In this document: positions 7,231 to 13,904 of the stretch, one piece after another
How positions within the stretch are numbered: the stretch's first letter is position 1
Layout of the letters: each line of letters starts with the position of its first letter
Assembly (NCBI GenBank): GCA_016219595.1
Contig: JACRLY010000073.1
Location: 1-36,041 of the forward strand
DNA from: Ignavibacteriota bacterium
GTDB taxonomy: Bacteria > Bacteroidota > Ignavibacteria > Kapaibacteriales > UBA2268
DNA length: 36,041 nt
Reading direction: 5' to 3'
Made by a program: the position numbers and the translations under genes
The notes under the pieces: generated by a model
Seen by the model: only the letters and a program-made list of their open reading frames with translations
Database searches by the model: none
What the model was told of the DNA's origin: nothing

Positions 7231-7363
7231 CTTCGGCTACTTCATATATATTTTGAATTAATTCTTCGTAACTATTACCTTGTGTGGCACAGCCAGGTAT
7301 TGAAGGCACTTCTGCCCAAAAACCACCTTCCTCTGCAGGATGAACAATTACTTTCAGTTTCAT
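7193..7363 (-). pseudogene. HicB antitoxin fragment, out-of-frame fused to hicA remnant
   Basis: The 56-codon frame starts at ATG 7363. It reads LKVIVHPAEEGGFWAEVPSI, then PGCATQGNSYEELIQNI and EVAEGCLSV, a classic partial-RNase-H HicB antitoxin core. After CLSV the homology stops and the frame runs into hicA DNA in the wrong phase (LQQKRKD, stop at 7193). HicB proteins usually continue with another strand or helix and often a DNA-binding tail. The simplest reading is one deletion that removed the 3' end of hicB and the 5' end of hicA. Outside the two remnants (6947-7095 and 7364-7429) I see no gene in this 483-base gap. Confidence 0.75.
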
Positions 7364-7429
7364 TTCATTCCAAAATAATGATTATAAAGCTATGGCTTAA
7401 ACGTTAATGGTTTTTAAAAAATTGTTTAA

Positions 7430-9469
7430 TTAATGTATAACAATAACTTTCCTCATTCCCACACTTCCAATCTGAACAAAGTAAATCCCGCTCGCAAGTC
7501 CGTTTGTTCTGATTTTTAAATCGCCATCAATTATATTTTTATTTTCATAAATAATATTTCCAAAGGAATCGAAAAGCCTGATGAAATCCGGCTTTAGGAC
7601 ATCTTCATTGAATTTAATTGATATGAAATCATCAGCGGGATTGGGTGTGATATTTAAATTATTAAATTCAACATTTTCTTCATTAACGCCGATATTATTG
7701 AAATCGGATAATTCGGCTCTGAAAACACCTTTCTTCGCAGTACCGGCAAAAATGTACGTTTCATTTACTGCTAATTCGTTAATTGCACTATCTGTTAAAC
7801 CGTTATTAATAGGGTACCATTTTGTGCCGTTATTTGTAGAAAAAAACGCACCATTCTTGCTTGTACCGGCAAATATATTGGTTCCGCTTGCGGCAAATGC
7901 TGCAACCATCGTACCTATTAAACCGGAATTTACCGGAGTCCAATTAATACCGTCATTTGTAGATAAATACACTCCAAAAGAACCATTACTTGCAAAAATA
8001 TTGGTTCCATTTACTCCTAATGTTCCAATATTAAGAATTGTAAAACCGGAATTCCTTGGGTACCAGCTTGTACCATAATCAGTAGATAAACACACACCAC
8101 CTCCTCCTGTTCCTGCAAATATGTTGGTGTCTTTTACGGCTAAAGATAAAACACTAAAACCTGTTAAACCGGAATTCACCGGGGTCCATATTGTACCGTT
8201 ATCTGTAGATAAATACACACCCTGATTGATGGTACCTGCAAAAATATTAGTTCCGATTACTGCTAATGAATTAATTATTTTATCTTTCAAATCGGAATTT
8301 ACCGGAGTCCAATTTGTGCCGTTATTAGTCGAAAAGAACAAACCCATATAAGTTCCTGCGAAAATATTGGACCCGCTTATGGCTAATGCCCTAATAGATA
8401 CATTTGTTAAGCCGACACTTACCGGGTACCAACTTATACCTTCATCTGTTGATAAAAACACTCCGTTATTCCCTGTCCCGGCATAAATATAAGTACCTCT
8501 TACGGCTAATGCAGAAACACCAATATATGGTAATCCTGAATTCACTGATGTCCAGTAAGTGCCGTTATTGGTTGATAAAAAAATACCGCCGCCTGTTCCT
8601 GCAAAAATATTGGATCCGCTGGCTGCAAGATTATTTACTTTAGTATATGTTAATCCTGAACTCACGGGGGTCCAGCTTGTACCGTTATCTGTGGATAAAA
8701 ACACTCCGTTGTTACTTGTTCCTGCAAAAATATTAGTACCGCTTACAGTTAATGAATTAACTAATGTATCTGTTAAACCAGAATTCACCGTCGACCAGTT
8801 TGCGCCGTTATCAGTAGATAAAAACACTCCACCACCCCATGTACCGGCAAAAATATTGGTTCCGCTTACGGCTAATGCTAAAATTGATGTTTCTGTCAAA
8901 CCCGAATTTACAGGTGTCCAACTTGTACCATTATTGGTTGATAAAAATACTCCTTCATAAGCTCCTGCAAAAATATTAGTTCCGCTTACTGCTAATTCAA
9001 TTACATCAGTTTTTTCTATGCCGGTATTCGCCGGTGTCCAGCTTGAACCGTTATCAGTTGATAAAAACACTCCGTTGTGATAAGTACCGGCAAAAATATT
9101 GGTTCCTCTTACAGCTAATGAGTGAATTACTGAATCAGTCATACCGGAATTCACCAGTGTCCAGCTTGTACCTTTATTTGTAGATAGAAATACTCCATCA
9201 CCTGTTCCGGCAAAAATATTGGTTCCGTTTACAGCTAAAGCAAAAACAAATAAATCAGTCAAACCGGAATTCACTGTTGTCCAGTTTGTACCGTTATTGG
9301 TTGACAAAAACACACCCTTACCAAAAGTACCTGCAAATATATTATTATCATTTATGGCAAATGAATAAATAGTTGCACTACAAGGACCGTTTGTTTGCTC
9401 CCACTTTGCATAAGAATTGTAATATGATAAAATAAGAGAAAATACCATGAAGACAACAAGCTTTTTCAT
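7430..9469 (-). CDS. Secreted Asp-box propeller repeat protein with T9SS sorting domain
   Basis: The 679-residue protein has a signal peptide (residues 1-21, ending NSYA). Thirteen near-regular units of about 43 residues follow, from about residue 30 to 595. Each carries GVFLSTNNGTxW, an Asp-box-type motif (S/T-x-D/N-x-G-x-x-W), then a PVNSGLT segment and LAVSGTNIFAGT. Asp-box/BNR repeats build beta-propellers in sialidases, Vps10 and photosystem assembly factor Ycf48. Catalytic sialidase residues are not evident, so binding or structure is more likely than hydrolysis. Residues about 605-679 are a T9SS sorting domain (ITPNPADDFISIKF, LFDSFGNIIYEN, LASGIYFVQIG). Unit-to-unit DNA similarity is high, suggesting recent internal amplification. 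It is a paralogue of the next gene upstream. Confidence 0.9.
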   Translation of the reverse strand: MKKLVVFMVFSLILSYYNSYAKWEQTNGPCSATIYSFAINDNNIFAGTFGKGVFLSTNNGTNWTTVNSGLTDLFVFALAVNGTNIFAGTGDGVFLSTNKGTSWTLVNSGMTDSVIHSLAVRGTNIFAGTYHNGVFLSTDNGSSWTPANTGIEKTDVIELAVSGTNIFAGAYEGVFLSTNNGTSWTPVNSGLTETSILALAVSGTNIFAGTWGGGVFLSTDNGANWSTVNSGLTDTLVNSLTVSGTNIFAGTSNNGVFLSTDNGTSWTPVSSGLTYTKVNNLAASGSNIFAGTGGGIFLSTNNGTYWTSVNSGLPYIGVSALAVRGTYIYAGTGNNGVFLSTDEGISWYPVSVGLTNVSIRALAISGSNIFAGTYMGLFFSTNNGTNWTPVNSDLKDKIINSLAVIGTNIFAGTINQGVYLSTDNGTIWTPVNSGLTGFSVLSLAVKDTNIFAGTGGGGVCLSTDYGTSWYPRNSGFTILNIGTLGVNGTNIFASNGSFGVYLSTNDGINWTPVNSGLIGTMVAAFAASGTNIFAGTSKNGAFFSTNNGTKWYPINNGLTDSAINELAVNETYIFAGTAKKGVFRAELSDFNNIGVNEENVEFNNLNITPNPADDFISIKFNEDVLKPDFIRLFDSFGNIIYENKNIIDGDLKIRTNGLASGIYFVQIGSVGMRKVIVIH
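7735..9380 (-). repeat. Tandem ~129-bp coding repeats (13 units)
   Basis: Within the 679-residue gene, units of about 129 bases recur. Each contains a near-copy of the plus-strand text TGCAAAAATATTGGTTCC (variants at 8351, 8608, 8849, 9092 and 9221) and an ACCGGAATTCACC-like block. DNA-level similarity between units is visible by eye, which makes the locus prone to unit gain or loss. Confidence 0.8.
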
Positions 9470-9502
9470 TTTTTCACCTATTTATAATAAAATCGAATTA
9501 AT

Positions 9503-9556
9503 TATTCAATATTCACTTTCTCCCCTCTTCGCTCGGAGAGGTTGGTGTTGAGGTTC
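9503..9556. repeat. Intergenic hairpin repeat, copy 1
   Basis: TATTCAC followed by CTCCCCTCTTCGCTCGGAGA lies between the two Asp-box genes. CCTCT (9524-9528) pairs with AGAGG (9537-9541). The same text recurs in the next gap at 11672-11732, and a looser version is at 13789-13904. Confidence 0.65.
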
Positions 9557-11638
9557 TTAATGAATCACCACAACCTTTCTTATTCCCAAACTCCCAACCT
9601 GCAATAAATACATCCCACTCGCAATTCCACTTGTATTAATCGTAACTGCATCAGGAGTTACTCCTGATACTGCACCAATTTTGATTCCATTCTCATAAAT
9701 TACATTACCGAATGAATCGAAAAGTTTTATGTAATATGGTACCGCTTCATTTCCCTGAAAATTTATGGTCAAGAAATCATCAGCAGGATTGGGATAATAT
9801 TTTAAACCGTCAATATTTGCTATTGATTTTTCTTCTACATCATTTAAATCAAAATCGCTGAGCTTAGCTTTGAAAACACCTATGTTTGTGGAAGCGTAAA
9901 TTTCTTCGCCCCGGATTATCAAATAATCAGCGCAGGTAGAACTCAATCCCAAATTTATTGGTTTCCAGCTCTCTCCAAAATTGGTGGATAAAAATATTCC
10001 AGGGCACATCCATCCCTGGTCTGCATATCCGCCAAAAACAATAAATATATTCTTACCATATATTAGAATATCTGAAATCCCGCTAAGGATGTTTAAATTT
10101 GAATTTATATCTATCCAGGTTAAACCATCATCAGTAGATACAAAAATTCCTTTATCCTGTGTTCCTGCATATATTTTATTTTCACTGAAAGCAAGAGAAT
10201 ATATAGTCAATGAATCTTTCATATTTGAATCTAACATTGTCCAGTTCTCAGCATCATTAACAGATTTAAATAATCCTTGCTCTGTTGAGGCATAAAGGTT
10301 ATTTCCATTCTTTATCAAAGTATTTACCTGTATATTATTGAAAACGGTGTCTGTTGTTGTCCAATTCATACCGTTTGCGGTTGAAAAAAACATACCCAAA
10401 CCTGTTGCAACAAAAACTTTATTCTCCAACACTAAGAAATCCCATATCCATGATTTTGGTAAACCGGAATTCCCATTTGCCCAGTTTTTGCCAAGGTCTG
10501 TTGATACATAAACTCCTCCTGTACCATACATCCCCGCATAAATATTCGAGCCATTTATTTTGAAAGTCCTCATTGAAGGGTCTCCGGGAAGTCCTGAGTT
10601 TAATGAAGCCCATGTTATTCCATCATCAGTAGAAACCGACATTCCCCATTTATAACCGCAAGCATAAAGCTTACCATTATCAATTTCAATTTCATACACA
10701 TTACATTCTGACAAGCCTTTTGAATTCCAGTTTTGACCATTATCTGCAGATTTGTAAATCCCTGTCATGCTTGTTCCTGCAAAAATAATTTCATCCTTTA
10801 CAGCAAGACCGGTAATATTTTTTGAATTTAATCCCTTATTGATTTCAGTCCAGTTTTGACCATTATTCGAAGATAAAAATAAACCGTTTGATGTTCCTGC
10901 ATAAATATTGTTTTCTTTCACAGTAAATGCCTGAATATATTTATCATTTAAATCCCCGTTAATTGAACTCCAACTTTGTCCCTTGTCCGAAGACATAAAT
11001 ATTCCCCATCCGAATGAGGAGGCATAAATATAATCACCATTAATAATAATTTTATTTATGGTTTTATATAACAAAACACTGTCTGAATAAGACCAACTAA
11101 CACCTAAATCAGTAGATGAATAAATTCCATTATTTGTTCCGGCGAATATTTGACTACCTTCGATTGCAAAGCAATTAATATCCCTTTCGGACAAACCGGA
11201 ATCCGACATAGTCCAGTCTTTTCCTTCATTTGTTGACTTATATATACCTTCCCCACTAACCGCTGCAAATATATTCTCGCTTTCTACAGCAACACTAACT
11301 ATATTTTTCATATATATTGCCATACTTGTTATTTTCCATTCTTTTGCTGTATCAGTAGATACATAGACACCATCATTAGCGCTGGCAAATATTTTATTTC
11401 CAGAAAAATCAAGGTTAGTAATTTTACTAAGCATGTTCCTGGAATAAGTCAGGGACCAGTTATCACCGTTATCGGTTGAACAGAACAACCTTCCGCTTTC
11501 TCCGCAGGCAAAAATTAAATCATCATTAACTGCAATCATTTTTATTGAACCGCCCTGTGGCCCTTTTAGCTGCTGCCACTGAGAATAGGAAGTGATAAAA
11601 GAAAATAACAACAAAATAAGTAATAATAACTTTTTCAT
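9557..11638 (-). CDS. Secreted Asp-box propeller repeat protein with T9SS sorting domain (paralogue)
   Basis: This 693-residue protein has a signal peptide (MKKLLLLILLLFSFITSYS, cleavage near 19). Thirteen divergent Asp-box units follow, at about residues 40-590 (FCSTDNGDNW, VSTDDGITW, LSTNFGESW and others). The units differ more from each other than in the downstream paralogue, so this is the older or less recombining copy. The C-terminus (about 610-693) is a T9SS sorting domain: YYPNPADDFLTINF, LFDSFGNVIYEN, IASGMYLLQVG. Compared with its neighbours this domain carries about seven extra residues (around GAVSGVTPDA) encoded by a palindromic insertion at 9647-9676. The role is probably surface adhesion or ligand binding; no catalytic residues are recognised. 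Confidence 0.9.
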   Translation of the reverse strand: MKKLLLLILLLFSFITSYSQWQQLKGPQGGSIKMIAVNDDLIFACGESGRLFCSTDNGDNWSLTYSRNMLSKITNLDFSGNKIFASANDGVYVSTDTAKEWKITSMAIYMKNIVSVAVESENIFAAVSGEGIYKSTNEGKDWTMSDSGLSERDINCFAIEGSQIFAGTNNGIYSSTDLGVSWSYSDSVLLYKTINKIIINGDYIYASSFGWGIFMSSDKGQSWSSINGDLNDKYIQAFTVKENNIYAGTSNGLFLSSNNGQNWTEINKGLNSKNITGLAVKDEIIFAGTSMTGIYKSADNGQNWNSKGLSECNVYEIEIDNGKLYACGYKWGMSVSTDDGITWASLNSGLPGDPSMRTFKINGSNIYAGMYGTGGVYVSTDLGKNWANGNSGLPKSWIWDFLVLENKVFVATGLGMFFSTANGMNWTTTDTVFNNIQVNTLIKNGNNLYASTEQGLFKSVNDAENWTMLDSNMKDSLTIYSLAFSENKIYAGTQDKGIFVSTDDGLTWIDINSNLNILSGISDILIYGKNIFIVFGGYADQGWMCPGIFLSTNFGESWKPINLGLSSTCADYLIIRGEEIYASTNIGVFKAKLSDFDLNDVEEKSIANIDGLKYYPNPADDFLTINFQGNEAVPYYIKLFDSFGNVIYENGIKIGAVSGVTPDAVTINTSGIASGMYLLQVGSLGIRKVVVIH
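9647..9676. repeat. Palindromic in-frame insertion in a sorting-domain coding region
   Basis: TCAGGAGT (9651-9658) and ACTCCTGA (9660-9667) form a perfect palindrome with one central base, flanked on both sides by TGCA. It encodes the extra residues GVTPDA and neighbours that the closely related CTDs of the adjacent genes lack. The length is about 21-27 bases. Confidence 0.6.
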
Positions 11639-11671
11639 AATTTCCTCAGAAATAATAATAAAATTTATCCT

Positions 11672-11732
11672 TAATTATTCACTATTCTCTTTCTCGCCTC
11701 TCCGCTCGGAGAAGGTCAGGGGGTGAGGTATT
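11672..11732. repeat. Intergenic hairpin repeat, copy 2
   Basis: This gap has ATTCACTATTCTCTTTCTCG, then CCTCTCCGCTCGGAGAAGG and CAGGGGGTGAGG. It closely matches copy 1 (9503-9556) in text and in position, between two T9SS cargo genes. CCTCTCC pairs with GGAGAAGG imperfectly. It may also act as a processing or termination hairpin. Confidence 0.65.
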
Positions 11733-13727
11733 TCAATGTATAACTAAAATCTTCCTCATTCCTGAATTTTCAATCTTCAGAAAATACATCCCACTCGCAA
11801 ATTCGTTTGTTCTGATTTTTAAAACTTTATCATTTATTTTTCTATCTTCATAAACCGTGTTACCATACGAATCGAAAAGTTTTATATATAAAGGTTTCTC
11901 ATAAATATCCTGAAGATTTATTGTAAGGAAATCATCAGCGGGATTGGGAGAAAGTTTTATTTCATTATCACCGGTTATTATTTCATCTACATCATCAATA
12001 ATACCTGTGCCGGACCATTTCGAAGTAACTTCTTCTTCAGCATCGCTGACTGTTTTTAAATATGATGTTGACTGTGAATCCTTATTAGCAACAAACTGTG
12101 CAACAAATTCAATGTATTCACCTTGAGCAAGCTTGAGTGGAAAAATCATAAATGATTTATCATACCTGAAGCCTTCGGTTCCCCAGCTCACAGGGTCAGT
12201 GGCAATCTCATTCCCATTCGGAACAGAAATTAAATCGAAGATTGTAACCGTATCTCCGTAGTGCCAGTCAGAGGCTGATTTATTAGTAATTCTAATTATT
12301 CTGGTACTTGGGTTTAATGTATCATTCAATAAAGTTGAGCCGAAATCATAATCAGAAATTATGATTTGAGGCACTGTTCCGATACCTCTTAATATGGTTT
12401 GAGTAGTACTTTGTGCTGAATTGTCATATCCAAGAATCAATTCATGAGGTCCCGGTACATTAGGATGGAAAATTACAGGTATGTATATTTTCTCTTTCGG
12501 ATTTATCACCCTATTAGTAAGAAGACCCCTGTCAAACTCAAAGGCATTCCCGTTGACATCGCTGATTGTTCTTATATTATATATAGTAACCCCCATCGTT
12601 CCACTGTTTGTTAGCTGTATTACCTGGGAGTTGTTGTCCGGGTCATACGGTCCTGCGGGGAAGTTTTGTCTATCTATTCTTCTACGACCCCAGTCATAAG
12701 AATTTGCAGTAAGGTCAGGTTTGATTCCTCTTCCATTGAGTTCACCGATACTGTCAACTCCATCTTTTTCGCTATTGCTAACGAAGAACATAGAGTCGGT
12801 ATAAATAATTGTGTCAGTAGGTAAAAATCTGACTTCATAACTGAACACCTGTCCCGGTGTTAACCTAAGCGGATTATCCGGTTCAATAAACAGGTCTGGA
12901 ATAAAGATAAATGGCTGTCTTGGACCTGTATATCCTGTGATAATTAAGTCAACATTTCCATAATTTCTAATTTCAATGGAACCGTTTGCAGAAGAATTTA
13001 CAGGTACATCTCCATAATCTACATATCTTACATCAATTATTGGACTGCCGACTCGTGCTTGAACTAGTGATTTGTATTTATAATGGCAATTTGATATCAC
13101 AGCAATCGAATCCCTGAATTCACCATTCCATGTTGCTGTAAAGCCAACAATAACTTTAACCGAATCTCCCGAATTGATAATATAAGGCAGTGTTATACCA
13201 TTTACATCAAATCCCTGAGTATTACTTTTGAAGTCAATCCTAGTAATCGTATCAGTCATTGAAGATTCATTCTTAATCCAGCAATCCAATTCTTTTGATT
13301 CACCTACAGCAAGTAAACCGAAATCAAGTTCTGGTTTTATTGTGAACTTTCTAATAATATAATCAATTTGAATTGCTGTATCATTACCGGCAAAATCGGT
13401 AAAGGTAACAACTAACCGGGCATCTCTATCCTTATCAGTCACTTCAGCACTCCATTTTGTTGTGCCATTTACACCTGGTGCAAAATCATCATAAGTGAAC
13501 CTGAAATTAAAACTTTTCTTTGTATCTAATACAATGCTACCGAGATTTGACCTTTCTGATGATTTAGGCATGTCTTCAACAATAGCATCACCATAATGCA
13601 TCACACCACAACAAGGACAAATCTCAAACACAGGATTCGGCGGAAGGGTGTCAATTGAAGAATAAGAGTTAACTGTCATAGCAAAACAAACAATTATTTC
13701 AAGCAACAAATAGGTAAATGTTTTCAT
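11733..13727 (-). CDS. Secreted choice-of-anchor (SPD-2/hydin-like) protein with T9SS sorting domain
   Basis: The protein is 664 residues from the ATG at 13727, chosen because GAGAGGTG precedes it and a signal peptide (MKTFTYLLLEIIVCFAMTVNSYS) follows. An unusual CPCCG cluster follows the signal peptide. A domain at about 30-200 (AIVEDMPKSSERSNL, WSAEVTDKDRDARLVVTF) is shared with the next gene upstream. Ig-like choice-of-anchor/hydin-type repeats then cover about 200-580 (DYGDVPVNSSANGSIEIRN, YDFGSTLLNDTLNPSTRIIR). The last 75 residues are a T9SS sorting domain (KLSPNPADDFLTINL, LFDSYGNTVYED, FASGMYFLKI), very close to those of the two downstream genes. It is likely a surface structural or adhesive protein; no enzymatic motif is seen. 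Confidence 0.87.
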   Translation of the reverse strand: MKTFTYLLLEIIVCFAMTVNSYSSIDTLPPNPVFEICPCCGVMHYGDAIVEDMPKSSERSNLGSIVLDTKKSFNFRFTYDDFAPGVNGTTKWSAEVTDKDRDARLVVTFTDFAGNDTAIQIDYIIRKFTIKPELDFGLLAVGESKELDCWIKNESSMTDTITRIDFKSNTQGFDVNGITLPYIINSGDSVKVIVGFTATWNGEFRDSIAVISNCHYKYKSLVQARVGSPIIDVRYVDYGDVPVNSSANGSIEIRNYGNVDLIITGYTGPRQPFIFIPDLFIEPDNPLRLTPGQVFSYEVRFLPTDTIIYTDSMFFVSNSEKDGVDSIGELNGRGIKPDLTANSYDWGRRRIDRQNFPAGPYDPDNNSQVIQLTNSGTMGVTIYNIRTISDVNGNAFEFDRGLLTNRVINPKEKIYIPVIFHPNVPGPHELILGYDNSAQSTTQTILRGIGTVPQIIISDYDFGSTLLNDTLNPSTRIIRITNKSASDWHYGDTVTIFDLISVPNGNEIATDPVSWGTEGFRYDKSFMIFPLKLAQGEYIEFVAQFVANKDSQSTSYLKTVSDAEEEVTSKWSGTGIIDDVDEIITGDNEIKLSPNPADDFLTINLQDIYEKPLYIKLFDSYGNTVYEDRKINDKVLKIRTNEFASGMYFLKIENSGMRKILVIH

Positions 13728-13788
13728 CTTTTCACCTCTCTTTAACAAGAGAATTTTTATATAAATATATTTATTCTCAATTATTCAC

Positions 13789-13904
13789 TATTCGTTATTA
13801 ATTATTAATTACTCATTAAAATTACCACCCCTCAAATCCCCTCCTTAATTAAAGAGGGGAAAAAAGGGGAGGTTCACTATCCGAGTGGGACCGGGTGAGT
13901 TTTT
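13789..13904. repeat. Intergenic hairpin repeat, copy 3 (composite)
   Basis: After ATTCACTATTCGTTATTAAT, the gap contains CCCCTC (13838-13843) pairing with GAGGGG (13854-13859) around an AT-rich loop, then a second GGGGAGG and CCGAGTGGGACCGGGTGAG. It shares TTCACTAT and a CCGAGnGG...GGGTGAG core with copies 1 and 2 and carries an additional hairpin. Confidence 0.55.

Noticed and set aside
7581-8960. Long plus-strand open frames opposite the Asp-box repeat gene
   Set aside because: They are antisense shadows of the repetitive propeller gene; their repeats mirror the real frame and they lack starts with ribosome-binding sites or recognisable domains.
7735-9380. Regularly spaced repeats that might suggest a CRISPR array
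   Set aside because: The 129-base units are coding, in frame, and vary by substitution; there are no short identical repeats with unique spacers.
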